DNA of 64,000 nucleotides. Origin: Liolophura sinensis. Taxonomy: Eukaryota; Mollusca; Polyplacophora; Chitonida; Chitonidae. The position numbers and the translations under genes were made by a program. Where the stretch lies: positions 12,832,281 through 12,896,280 of the forward strand of contig NC_088301.1 in assembly GCF_032854445.1 (NCBI RefSeq). The letters run 5' to 3'. How positions within the stretch are numbered: position 1 is the stretch's first letter; each line of letters starts with the position of its first letter. This document shows positions 14,529-24,535 of this stretch, in pieces. The notes beneath the pieces are model-generated. The model had not been told where the DNA came from, did not search any database, and saw nothing but the letters and a program-made list of their open reading frames with translations.

Positions 14529-16160
14529 AACAGTGCAACAAAAGTTAGTTCCCCCCAAAACATTCCTTGATATCTCCCGTGATATGTACCAGATCGCAAT
14601 GAAATTTTGCACACACTATCCCAGTATCACGCAGACGCGGTATATCAAGGATTAACGCGCAGGTTCACTTGTGCGCTAACGGCATGCGCAAACTGAAAAT
14701 CCGTCGATTTTGAAAATTTGATGAAAGGAGTCAACCAGATTTTTCACCGCCAAATTTTAATTTCATCACAGAATTCCTGACCCGCAGGTCATGTCCGAAT
14801 CAGGTCTGAGATGGTCAATAAAAGGTTTTTGGACCTGAATCGCTCACATTACTGTCCACAAGTGTTGCACATTCTGTGACTGTGGTATACCGTGCTTCAG
14901 TTATGCAGTACGCAGAGGGCGACTGCAATTGGCCTTTTGGAGGCTAACACCCTTGTAAAACAGGTTGCACGTCGCATGGGGGTGACACCAAACGCCATTC
15001 GGAAATTGCGAGCGAAGTTTCTCGCATCAGGAGATGTTAAGGATCTGCCAAGAAGGCCCAGGCCAACCACACAAAGACAAGATCGGCGGGATCGTAAAAC
15101 GTCGCACTAAGGAACAGAACGACATCAGGTAAAAGGGTTCGAGTGTGCCATACAAAAAAGCGAATGCCATTTTCGACTCTAGCGTGTATTCAACTAGCTT
15201 GTCATGTCACTTAACATCCATTCTGAATTTCAGCACCAGAGGTTCGAGATCATCTTAGAGCAGATGCTGATGTCGGGGAGAGACGGTTATGTGCCCAAAC
15301 AATCAGGAGACGCCTAAAAGAAGTCGGAGTATCTCCCAGGCGGCTGGTAAAGAAAGCCTTATTTTCTAGACGGCAATGGATCAACGTTCTTTTCACCGAC
15401 GAAACGCGTGTGTGTCTCCGTCACGTTGACTCTTCGAGACGTGTGTGCCGTTGACGGGGTGCAGCCAGTAACGGCCTTTGGTGGTAGCAGCGTAATGGTC
15501 TGGGCAGGCATCAGTTTCACAGGCAAGGCCGATCTGGTTCCTATTGAGGGAAACTTGTAGGCTGCTGACTACGTTGCTCAAGTTCTCAGACCGCATGTTT
15601 TGCCCTACGTAGCCGCCGTTGGAGATGGATTTGTCTTCATGGACGACAATGCGCGTCCATATCGTGCAGGGATTATAAATGATTTCTTACAAACTGAAGG
15701 CATTGACCGGATCTAGTGGCCGCGTGTTTTCCGGATCTCAACCCCATCGAACATCTTCGGGATCAGTTGAAACAATCGGTCTATCGTCGAGCTGGGATGG
15801 AGTCCACTCTTAACGATGTGAGACGCCTCCTTCAGGAAGAGTGGTTAGCCATCCCTCAACGTCGGATCCCACGCCTCATCAGCACAATGCGAGCGCGTTG
15901 TCGAAATGCGATACAATCTCGCGGCGGCTACAAACGATATTGACAATCACAGGTCATCGAGTGAAAATGATCGAATTCTGTGATAAAATAAAGAATTGCA
16001 GTTCAAAAATCTGGTTGATTCCTTTTATCAAATTTTCAAAATCGACGGATTTTCAGGATTTTCACTGGGATAGTGTGTGAAAAATTTCATTGCGACCTGG
16101 TACATATCACGGGAGATATCAAACAACGTTTTTGGGGGAACTTACGTTTGTTGCACTGTT
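14529..16160 (+). mobile_element. Tc1-like DNA transposon with long inverted repeats (decayed), copy 1
   Basis: Both ends read inward as 'aacagtgcaacaaa', flanked on each side by TA, the known target duplication of Tc1/mariner elements. The inverted repeats extend for about 230 bp. The left arm passes through 'gatatctcccgtgatatgta', 'cacactatcccagt' and 'aaaatccgtcgattttgaaa'; the right arm (about 15930-16160) is its reverse complement with scattered differences. The ~1.63-kb length suits an autonomous Tc1-like element. Internal stops and frameshifts disable the transposase. The same element sits at the same place in the second copy of block A, so its insertion predates the divergence of the two copies. 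Confidence 0.9.
14892..15943 (+). pseudogene. Tc1-like transposase pseudogene, copy 1
   Basis: The frame from 14892 encodes a helix-turn-helix start with 'LVKQVARRMGVTPNAIRKLR' and a basic 'RRPRPTTQRQDRR' linker, typical of Tc1 N-terminal DNA-binding domains. Further on, in other frames, come 'LFTDETRV' (first catalytic Asp), 'VFMDDNARPY' (second Asp) and 'FPDLNPIEHL' (the catalytic Glu of the DD34E triad). Reading is broken by a one-base length change near 15085, by a region without an open frame at 15120-15240, by stops at about 15455 and 15558, and by a frameshift just before 15716. The protein would cut and rejoin transposon ends in the nucleus, but this copy cannot encode it. Confidence 0.9.
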
Positions 16161-16170
16161 TATTCTTATG

Positions 16171-16332
16171 TCCAGTGCTGGCTTCCTCTTCGGCCGTATG
16201 TGGGAAGGTCTGCCAGCAACCTGCGGATGGTCGTGGGTTTCCCCGGGCTCTGCCCGGTTTCCGCCCACCACAATGCTGGCCGCCGTCGTATAAGTGAAAT
16301 ATTCTTGAGTACGGCGTAAAACACCAATCAAA
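16171..16332 (+). repeat. 5'-truncated tRNA-derived SINE (A-type body)
   Basis: It starts directly after the right end of the Tc1 element at 'tccagtgctggcttcctctt' and runs through 'ctgccagcaacctgcggatg' and 'cgtataagtgaaatattctt' to 'aaaacaccaatcaaaa'. Compared with the full copy at 35101-35352, the tRNA-like head is missing, and it is not found on the other side of the Tc1 element either. The truncation is therefore not simply an interruption by Tc1. Confidence 0.85.
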
Positions 16333-16356
16333 AATGAAGAAAAAAATCTATGTCCA

Positions 16357-16706
16357 GGGCCCAGTGGTTCAAAAGTATACCGCTTGGGAGCGGTAGATCC
16401 AGAATCAATCCTGGATCGAGTCACACCTAAGACTTTAAAAGAGAAAGTTGTAACTTCCTCGCTTGACATTCATCATGAAGGGGGGTAGTGCAACGACTGG
16501 TTGACGCCTATCTGTATAATGGCTCGGGCGGGGCGGCTTATTTGCCTTCGGTAAGTCGTCTCAGTGAAGCAGCACTAGGTAAAAGAGCGGCGGAAATCCG
16601 TCCTGCAACAAGGAGGTACATTACATACACCCTAAGGATGCCTTCGTCGTCATATGACTGAAAAATTGTTTGAGCTCGACGTTAAACCCCAAGCACTCAC
16701 TCACTC
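16357..16706 (+). repeat. Full-length tRNA-derived SINE with V-type tail
   Basis: About 350 bp. The head (gggcccagtggttcaaaagt through 'atcctggatcgagtca') resembles a tRNA with A- and B-box-like stretches for RNA polymerase III. The body includes 'ggcggaaatccgtcctgcaa'. The tail is 'gtcatatgactgaaaaattg' followed by 'cgacgttaaaccccaagcac' and (ACTC)n. SINEs of this kind encode no protein and depend on a LINE reverse transcriptase. The copy at 54226-54576 is nearly the same. Confidence 0.8.
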
Positions 16707-18293
16707 AAAAGTGTAAACTTGACTTATTAAACCTTGTTAAAATTGGGGCCAGACTAAAGTGTCATTTACTTTGCTTACGGGTGATACTGATGTTATGAGT
16801 CAAGCCTAGCTGAACTTTAATACACTTTTGACCAACTAATGACTATTATAATAGAACGCTTTTCCTAACATAGATTGTTTGATATCCTATGCATTTTGTA
16901 ATCCAGTTTGTCTATATGATTTACTATTTCTGACAACAGTTTTCAGAAATCTGTCACTATGTTTAAAGGAGAAGAAAATTTAAATATCAAACAAATACCA
17001 TTGAAAAGAGTATGCACTTCCTCGCAGGTGCATGCCATAAAAAAATCTAAAATGTACCTGAAGTTGATAAATTATAAATAAAGTCAGCGCCAAAATCCAC
17101 TGTGGGCGACTCCATTTTGCCTAAAAACTAGACCTGAAGTCTTCTGTGTAGGAGAATTGCCGTCGGAAACCGCCGAAATACAGTTCGTACATTTCCTGTA
17201 GAAATCTTCTTCCCAGAAGGTGGCAAACAGTACAAGTTCATTTCCCGCTTGGCGATCGGCTGAGAGGCAACACACCCCCAGCATAAATTACAGGGTGTTA
17301 AAGATGGAGGACGCGATGGACTCATGCACCAGCATGCACCACCAGAGAGAAAAAAATGTGCTCTTTACAGCCTATAGTGTCGTCTTTTTAAGTTTTCTCC
17401 TCCTTTAAATACTGCTTTACATTCACAGTCGTGCGTTTTAGATTCATAGTCGTATGTTTTAGATCACAGTCGCATGTACTTAAGAAATAATGTTCTCAGT
17501 GGGGAGATCAACTGTTTAAACGTAATTAAAGTTTGAATTACGTACGAAAAAAATAACGGAAACACCCAAAATTAGGATAACAATAGTTTGATACTGAATT
17601 TTATTTGGTTTACTTGTGTAAATGCTTTGCGGTCGTCTTGTATTCTGTATCAAATTCATAAACATTGGGTAACGAATGTTGAAATAATGGAACACTTCAG
17701 TTTACATTTTCAATTCAATATTAATTTCTCAACATATGTTGATAAATAACAAAACAATAAAACATCATAGATATGTGTTTATGCTTATTATAAGTAAGTA
17801 AATGTTGAAGGTATTATGAAAATAAATATGATTTGCGTTTACTGTATTGTGAAATACAATGGATGGCTATCACAATTTAAATTTGTAATGACGCAAACTG
17901 TACAAAGTTATATGTACATTAAACCAGCCCCGTGCACATGTTTCGCTCAGTGCGCCGTGCCAGTTACGTAAAATATACACGTCACATTCATGCATAAAGG
18001 TCACATGATGTACCAAATTTGTAGATCTGGGTCAACGGCAATATATTGGCGGCAGTCAGACAATAGCGTTTGCGGAGAGAAAACATGAGTAAACGGACTG
18101 AACACTGTGGATAAAAAAAACAACAGTTTAACTCGGATAAACATCAAACAAGGATTGGGAGTTGAAAAGGACGATCTGCAGCCAGTCCGCTATCCAGAGG
18201 ATGTGAAGTTGATGTGAACTCTGCTGTTGTTTATTGTTGCATAGTTGAACAGCCCTCCAAAACTTTGAGGCGTGACTGAAAACTGGAATTTTG

Positions 18294-18960
18294 TCATTTG
18301 GATGGTATTGCCACTGTTACGTGTAACATTACAGTCGACAGCGTCGGGCATTTTGCACAGGGAGTGGCGTGACAGACATGGGAGTATTTTCCCTCAACAG
18401 CATTTTCACTTTCAGCTTTTTCTGATAACACACTTGAAGCATGCAGGATATTGCTGATTTCACAGCGTTTTGAAATGGACGGTTTGGTGACATAACTCCC
18501 TACACTGGATTCATTGCGGTGGCCTGTCACAGACATAACGTCCATCACAAAACCCCCCGGCATCAGCAAAAACTGTGGCTGTCGTAGCCCGGACACAGTG
18601 ATTTGTGTACCGGGGGCTAAGTTTTGTATCGCGGGAAATATCAGACATCATGGATCCGATATTTTTTAGACCCACTTGGAGATTGCCATACCATGGTGTG
18701 TGGTCAACTGGGACGTTTAGAAGAGGCCGCTGAAAGAAAGACTCGGAGGAAGAATTATCAGGTCCGTATGTAAAAAAAAAAACTTGTCGTGAAACCATTA
18801 TTATCTCTTTTGTGTAGCATTCAAACGTCCCTATGGGCTTTAAATTATCTGTAACCTGATACTTTTCTTCTTTAAAATAAACGTTCGCTCCGACAGAAAA
18901 AATAGCCATTTTGTTTCTTTGTTTATATTTGTCGTCTGCTTTATTCAATGTAAAGAACAA
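18294..18960 (-). pseudogene. Crypton-like tyrosine recombinase (DUF3504-type), broken
   Basis: Two overlapping - strand frames together cover the catalytic C-terminal half of a DUF3504-type tyrosine recombinase. The first contains 'FFQRPLLNVP', 'WYGNLQVGLKNIGSMMSDIS' and 'SPRYTNHCVRATTATV', where the H-x-x-R pair of the active site is visible. The second continues with 'DVMSVTGHRNESSVGSYVTK', holding the later His and the presumed nucleophile Tyr, then a Ser-rich tail. They are separated by a frameshift at a run of six C (18553-18558). Crypton transposons and the animal proteins domesticated from them (the KCTD1-, ZMYM- and QRICH1-related DUF3504 proteins) carry this domain. The N-terminal half is not found upstream, so this is a relic. 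Domestication is unlikely given the frameshift, unless the homopolymer is a sequencing error. Confidence 0.75.
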
Positions 18961-19449
18961 CCTCTATCCACCCATAGAACTACAATAGACCCGTCCGGAA
19001 GTCAAATTCTTCTGTCTCGTGATGGGGGGTATCTAACGACTCAGATAATGTGCACTTGGCATAGAGCCAAGCAGTGGGTTGTATGTAATAAAAAGGAATC
19101 GAAGGGTAATGGAATTGATTTCAATGATAACAGTGAAGAAAAAATGACATCATGAGTGAATTTTCTCAACGATAAGAGTGAATTTGGCTGTGCATATTGG
19201 CGGAGAGTAACAATCGGTAACTGCATGAGAAATTGTGTATTGACTACATAATACTTCCCGGTATAAGAGGCAAAACCGGAATATTTTGACGAAAAATTCA
19301 TCAGCGCAAATCTAATCGAATATTAGATTAATATATACTAGTGTTGAGGGTGCACGTGTTATCGTGTAAAATCGGTAATAAATTTCCTAGACTTTATAAA
19401 CCGGGTAGCCTCTTTAATATGTTCTTAGAATGAAGACTTAGAGGAATTT

Positions 19450-20310
19450 ATATATTAATTAGCGACTGGATCAGTGACAAACAACAGAAGGTGAATTGCA
19501 CGGTCTTAGGTCAACTGTGGTAATGACACAATCACAGAACCCTGCTGACTGTCACAAACAACAAAAGGTGGTTTGTACATTATCAAGTCAACTATGGTAA
19601 TGACACAATCACAAGTACAACAGAACCTTGGCGACTTTATTAGTCACAAACAACAGAAGGTGAATTGTAGTCTGAAATCAGCTATGGTGATCTCCGAACA
19701 ACAGAACTCTTGCGACTGTATCAGTCACAAGCAACAGAGCGTGGCTTGTACAGTCTCATGTCAGATAAGATAATCCTACGTACAACAGAACCCTCGCGAT
19801 TGTATCAGTCACACACAACAAAAAGTGACTGTTATACTCACATAATCACATGCACAGAACCCTGCTGACTGTATCAGTCACACACAACAAAAAGTGGCTG
19901 TTATACTCACATAATCATATGCACAGAACCCTGCTGACTGTATCAGTCACACACAACAAAAAGTGGCTGTTATACTCACATAATCACATGCACAGAACCC
20001 TGCTGACTGTATCAGTCACATACGACAAAAAGTGGCTGTTATACTCACATAATCATATGCACAGAACCCTGCTGACTGTATCAGTCACACACAACAAAAA
20101 GTGACTGTTATAGTCACATAATCACATGCACAGAACCCTGCTGACTGTATCAGTCACACACAACAAAAAGTGGCTTGTAATAGTCTGAAGTCAGCTATGG
20201 TGATCTCCGAACAACAGAACCCTGCTGACTGTATCAGTAACACACAACAAAAAGTGGCTTGTAATAGTCTGAAGTCAGCTATGGTAATCATACAATCACA
20301 ATTACTACAG
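19450..20310 (+). repeat. Minisatellite array, core unit 69 bp, adjoining the Gypsy primer site
   Basis: Five to six near-perfect 69-bp units (catgcacagaaccctgctga, 'ctgtatcagtcacacacaac', 'aaaaagtggctgttatactc', 'acataatca') occupy about 19840-20160. More diverged, longer units (75-90 bp, containing 'gtctgaagtcagctatggt') flank them on both sides. Because 69 is a multiple of three, one frame stays open through the core, but it only repeats the same 23 residues and has no gene features. The last diverged unit runs into 'cacaattactacagaa', just before the primer-binding site at 20319. Confidence 0.9.
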
Positions 20311-20318
20311 AAATATTT

Positions 20319-20334
20319 TGGTGTCAGAAGTGGG
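20319..20334 (+). promoter_or_regulatory. Retrotransposon primer-binding site
   Basis: 'tggtgtcagaagtggg' is the form commonly seen just inside the 5' LTR of animal Gypsy elements. The leading TGG would pair with the CCA end of the priming tRNA. The pairing tRNA (a Leu type is likely) is inferred, not shown. Confidence 0.65.
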
Positions 20335-20613
20335 TTAGTCTATTTAACAGTGGCTAGTCTCTACATGGCGAATCTCTACCTACTGTGTGTAGCGTAGCGC
20401 TGTAACTCAAATCACCGGATGATAGACTTTCAACGCACAAGCCTGGCTGACGTGTTACAGATCTATGGGGCATCAAAAGCAGTCCCAAGGGAGGGAAGCT
20501 CTGCAAATTTTGGGGTACCTCGTCCGTGAAAGATTGGATTGATGACACATCCGCGGCCATACGTGCACAGTCAATCAAACTATATGACGCCGTCGACTTT
20601 TTGAAGTCACATC

Positions 20614-21130
20614 TTGAAGTGGCGGTCCGGTCCGAATCTTTTATCATTCGATGCTGTTTTCATTGCGTGTGCTCTACCTCAAAGCTTTTGCGTTTTTACT
20701 GATCGCGGGCTACACCAGTCGGAATCTTTGTTTGACTTTTCCCATGCGCTGGTGAAGCTGCTCGATCGGTTGAATAAAGCGATCGAGCGGAAAGTTGACA
20801 AGGACGACCTAATGCTCAGAGAACAGTTTGGTGGAAGCTGAAACAAAACATAAAGAAGTGCGGGGTTTCCATGAAAGTTATCAGCCAATTGAAAACAGTT
20901 TGAGTGAGGATGATTCTTTAGCCGGCTGTCCACAACGCCATGCTGCAAATACAACAGCAACAAAAGTCCTCCCAGGTGTTGGAAGACCAGAAGCTCATGG
21001 CACAAATATCTGTCCCATCGGCTGTCCGAAGTCAAGTTCCAGGGGAAATAAAACCGGGTTTAACATGTTTCTTCTGACACAAACCTGGACATTTTAAAGC
21101 TGATTGTCGAAATACAAGCGGTGGTTACAG
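20614..21130 (+). pseudogene. Gypsy gag remnant with zinc knuckle
   Basis: The frame at 20700-20840 encodes 'LFDFSHALVKLLDRLNKAIE' followed by a charged 'KVDKDDLMLREQ' stretch, like the part of gag before the nucleocapsid. At 21066-21107 a CX2CX4HX4C zinc knuckle is recognisable (C-F-F-stop-H-K-P-G-H-F-K-A-D-C), in which the second cysteine codon now reads TGA (21075-21077). Gag would form the particle that packages the element RNA. Several frameshifts separate the two parts. Confidence 0.7.
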
Positions 21131-21256
21131 TGGAAAAGCAAGATGAGTCTCTGAGGGAATTTTAAACTCGTAAGCTCTGCGGTTGGGAGCAAACTAACGG
21201 GGCCAGACACGGACGAGAGCTCTCAAGATGAATGATTTACTCGGACAGTTGGCGGA

Positions 21257-21560
21257 GTTCCCACGGTTACGGCCCAATTTGGTAGGGTACAGTTAAAATA
21301 CTTAATACACAGTGGTTCAATGGTTTCAACAGTGACGGAATCTTTCTTCAACCGCCACTTACGACATGTAGTGGGAGATCCCAATACGGATAATAACTGG
21401 TTGTAGGTTAAAGCCGCCAAAAATAACGTCATCCCCTACGTAGGATACATAGAAAATGACGTCGAGATGGACGGAAAGATACTGCAGCGTAGCACAGTAT
21501 TGGTCACCAAGGGCTCTACATCAGATACAAGAAAGAATTCTCTGCCCGGGTCTTATAAGG
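21257..21560 (+). pseudogene. Gypsy aspartic protease remnant
   Basis: The frame starting near 21257 reads 'VQLKYLIHSGSMVSTVTESF', then 'VIPYVGYIENDVEMDGKIL', which matches the flap and core of retroviral-type proteases. The active-site triad D-S/T-G reads H-S-G here (codon CAC at 21308-21310), and a TAG stop follows at about 21404-21406. The protein would process the Gag-Pol polyprotein. This copy is inactive on two counts. Confidence 0.7.
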
Positions 21561-21897
21561 ACCACTGTTCTCCGAATGATAACGAGATACTCTGCACTCT
21601 TTCCTAAACCACAACATGAGACACGGTGTGGGTTGGTCGGTCGGTGGAACACAAAAGATTGAGATACCCCCAGAGAGCGAGAGTATTTGCTGTCAGTAAC
21701 CAGTGTGGCCCCTGTGCTTCAGTGGAACCGATAACTACACCACTGCCTGGTAATTCGAACGCTCGTTGACACCTCCATTGGCAGAGTTCTGTCAGAGTTA
21801 TCAAAACGACAAGAACAAGTATCAAACTGAAGCTAAGAACACGTTCAAGAATCAGCAGAAATAGAAAACAAAACATTAGTAACGGTGAGAAATCATC

Positions 21898-22780
21898 GTG
21901 GACAGACAGGGTACAACACATTCAGATGTACGAATTAATACATTATCTGCAACTCCGGATCACGAAAGCACTCTCCCGGATGGGCTTGACCTGTCCAATG
22001 TCCCGGAAAATCCAGAGGAATCGCAAAGAGCTAAGGAACTATTTGCCAGATATTCATCCGCGATTGTTGAAAGCGATGAAGATCTTGGGCAAATAGACAT
22101 TGTAGGGCATCAGATACCTCGACGAGATACTTATCGGCGAATACCACCTACACAACTGGACGAAGTCAAGGACTGCTTATTGTCCTCACCCGAATGAAGT
22201 CCGGGCCATGGATTATAGGCTGCTGAATGCGAACACCAGTATTGTCGCCTACCCAGTACCACGTATAGAGGAAAGACTAAGGATGCTCTCACCGGCTCCA
22301 AACTTTTTTCCACTATGGATATGCAGTCTGCAAATCATCAAGTTGAGATTGAGGAGAACGACAAGAAGAAAACTGCTTGTACAACGCCGTTCGGGATCGA
22401 CAAATTTATTCGCATGCCGTTTGGTCTCTGTAATGCACCAGGCACGTATCAACGGCTGATGAATTACGTGAGAGAGGAAATCTTCGTCTCGCTGCTGGTC
22501 TACTTGAACGACTTGATAACCTATTCAAAGATAGTTTATAAAGCCCTTGGATTGTCTAGAATTTGTATTCGGAAAACTGCAGTTGTGTAGACTGAGACAG
22601 GAGTTGGAAACGTGTAAATTCTTCAAGAGGGAAGTGACATACCTGGGACATTGGATTTCAGGAGATGGTAATGGTACAGATGCAGAATAGACAGTAGTTG
22701 TATCGTCTTGGCATGTTCCAAACACTTTTACCGAGCTTCGGTCGTCCATATGGTTTTGTAGCTAATACACGCGTTTTGTG
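21898..22780 (+). pseudogene. Gypsy reverse transcriptase remnant
   Basis: The lead-in (LPDGLDLSNVPENPEESQRA, 'AKELFARYSS', 'YRRIPPTQLDEVK') is followed by RT palm motifs in several frames: 'MDYRLLNANT', 'STMDMQSANHQVEIEE' with the first catalytic Asp, and 'FIRMPFGLCNAPGTYQRLMN'. The catalytic box reads 'LLVYLNDLITYS' instead of the usual Y-L-D-D: the Asn codon is AAC at 22507-22509. The thumb (CKFFKREVTYLGHWISGDG) follows near 22615-22670. About 20 codons that normally precede the VDYRLL-type motif seem deleted, and stops and frameshifts are common. Confidence 0.85.
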
Positions 22781-23038
22781 AAGAATTTCGCAAAGATATC
22801 GGCGCCTTTGCAGCATCCAGTTGCCCCAGAAAGCAAGCGGAAGAGATTTACCAGGAAAATCAGCATACTACACAAATGGGACTCCACCTGCAATAGACCT
22901 GCATCCATCCTGGCAACGGATGCGTCTAACAAGAGCTTAGGCGCGGTGCTTTCTCAGCAACAAGGTGATGCCCTCCGCGTGATAGCGTACGTCAGCCGGG
23001 GTTTCGGAGGATCCGAAAAACAGATGAACTGTTTATAG
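22778..23038 (+). pseudogene. Gypsy RNase H remnant
   Basis: The 86-codon frame begins with 'NFAKISAPLQHPVAPE', the usual RT-connection sequence, and continues to 'ILATDASNKSLGAVLSQQQG' and 'LRVIAYVSRGFGGSEKQMNC'. These correspond to the first catalytic Asp region and the conserved 'A-Y-x-S-R' region of Gypsy RNase H. The frame stops at 23036-23038, before the remaining catalytic residues; related sequence continues in another frame (LEKLEL-like, then 'FTLFMDNNPLTYLQTKAKL') to about 23170. Confidence 0.8.
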
Positions 23039-23298
23039 CAGCGAGAAATTGGAACTGTTTGCCCTAAAATGGGCAGTTACCGAGAAGTTTAGGAACAATC
23101 TCCTTTGAGCAAAATTTACCCTTTTCATGGATAATAATCCCCTGACATATCTGCAAACCAAGGCAAAACTTCCAGGGGTGGGGCACAGATGGGCTTTAAC
23201 TTCGACATCAGCCAGGCAGACATAACACCAATGCAGATACCTTATCCAGAATACCAACAGAGGATCAGTGTATTGGGACTGCCTTACAATTTCTAGAC

Positions 23299-24064
23299 AT
23301 GCAACGTAAGCCATATAAAGATGAAAGGCCCTCTATAGAGAAGGAGACTGTTGGTCTTTTCAGTGGGCCACCAATAGACCACATCCACTCTTCAAGACCG
23401 CTGGACATCCTTGCAATTGACTTTACCACCCTGAATCAATCATCGAATGGTATGGAAGATGTGCGGATTATGACTCACGTTTTCAATAAGTACTGTGGCT
23501 GTAGCAGCACGAAATCAGACGGCAGGAACTGTAGCCAGTGTTATTTAATGACTTTCTTCGGTACGGAGCACCACGAAGAATTCAGTGAGCAAGGCAGGAA
23601 TTTGGAATCTGCAGTGGGGGTTTAACTGTAAATTATATGGCACCTCACAGTGTCGAACCACTCCATATCACCTTCAAGGTAATGGATAAACTAAACGGTT
23701 CAACAAAACGCTTCACGACTTGTTGCGTACCCAGCCCAATGAGAAGAAGAGACGATGGCATGAACATTTTAACGGGGTAGTACATGCGTATGAAAATGTA
23801 TACGCATTCCGTTACGGGGTATTCACCAATCTTTTTAATGTTCGGCAGATACCCAAAGCTTCCAGTGGACATCTGAGTCCGAGGAGAAGTACCCAGGGTA
23901 TTGGGTACCGTACCATTAGGAGCAACTGCAGTATGCTTATATTTTTGCCAACAGGAGATTCGAGCATACAGCAGCAAATCCTAAGGGAGTGTTTGACCAG
24001 AAGGCCAACAAGTTGCCATCGGAGCCTGGAGTCCACCTCCGAAAACGTGCAAAGTCGTCAGTAA
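23299..24064 (+). pseudogene. Gypsy integrase remnant
   Basis: 'RPLDILAIDFTTLNQSSNGM' carries the first Asp of the integrase core, followed by 'VRIMTHVFNKYCGC'. The second catalytic site, normally S-D-Q-G-R-N-F-E-S, reads 'FSEQGRNLESAV' with Glu (GAG, 23587-23589). After a frame change, 23645-23790 has 'HDLLRTQPNEKKRRWHEHFN' and 'VVHAYE', the usual C-terminal part of the core. The integrase would insert the cDNA into chromosomes. It is interrupted by at least two frameshifts. Confidence 0.8.
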
Positions 24065-24506
24065 GCAATGTGTAAGTGATGTCTTATGATATAGAGCCTG
24101 AGGACTAAAGCAGGAAAAAGTAGACTCGGATTCTAGTGGGGAAGATTTTTACAATGTCTTTGCTGGAAGCCTTTCTCAACAACGGATTCCAGAGAACTGT
24201 TACCGAACTCCAGCAACTTATCCAGCTGAAATTCATCAACATGTTCTACGGAGATCTTCCAGGAGTACCTTAGGGGTGCACAGGGATCAGTAACGTCGAG
24301 TCAAATCAGTTCTGTCGTGATTTTTTGATGCGCTAGTCATTGTGTAATTTAAAGTGTTATTTAAAAGGATAAGTCTTTTGAAAAAGCTTTGTAGTATGGC
24401 ACATTTTATGAAGAAATTCTTATCATGTATTAAATGCTCAGTTCATTGCCATTTATACCAGAGAAGTAAATAAATATACGCCAGTCACTCAATATATTTG
24501 TGTTCC

Positions 24507-24523
24507 AAGGGAGGGGGGGGGGG
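24507..24523 (+). promoter_or_regulatory. Candidate polypurine tract
   Basis: 'aagggaggggggggggg' is an unbroken purine run just upstream of a 'tgttgtacta' stretch (24536), in the position expected for the plus-strand primer of an LTR element. The G run is probably extended beyond its original length. Confidence 0.4.
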
Positions 24524-24535
24524 TCACCCTGAAGG

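Larger units (their letters stand above)
12402..17159 (+). repeat. Block A, first copy of a ~4.76-kb duplicated segment
   Basis: From 'ccattcgaggtagaaatgaa' to 'gtgtaggagaattg' this block is nearly identical, base for base, to 50271-55027. By eye I find only around ten substitutions plus a set of one-base length differences in homopolymers. It contains the Tc1-like element and two SINEs. The left edge of similarity coincides with the contig end at the N gap, so the true left limit is unknown. The right edge coincides with the hAT end in the other copy. Before the Tc1 element (12402-14528) I recognise no gene; short opposed frames at 13288-13473 (-) and 13472-13660 (+) have no identifiable motif. 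Confidence 0.95.

Noticed and set aside
17084-17325. Cys-rich - strand frames resembling a THAP-type zinc finger
   Set aside because: The spacing of Cys/His and the expected Trp and Pro do not fit THAP, and the frame is cut by the A/unique boundary.
19850-20104. Periodic 23-residue repeat protein
   Set aside because: The 69-bp minisatellite unit is a multiple of three, which keeps the frame open by arithmetic; flanking diverged units break it.
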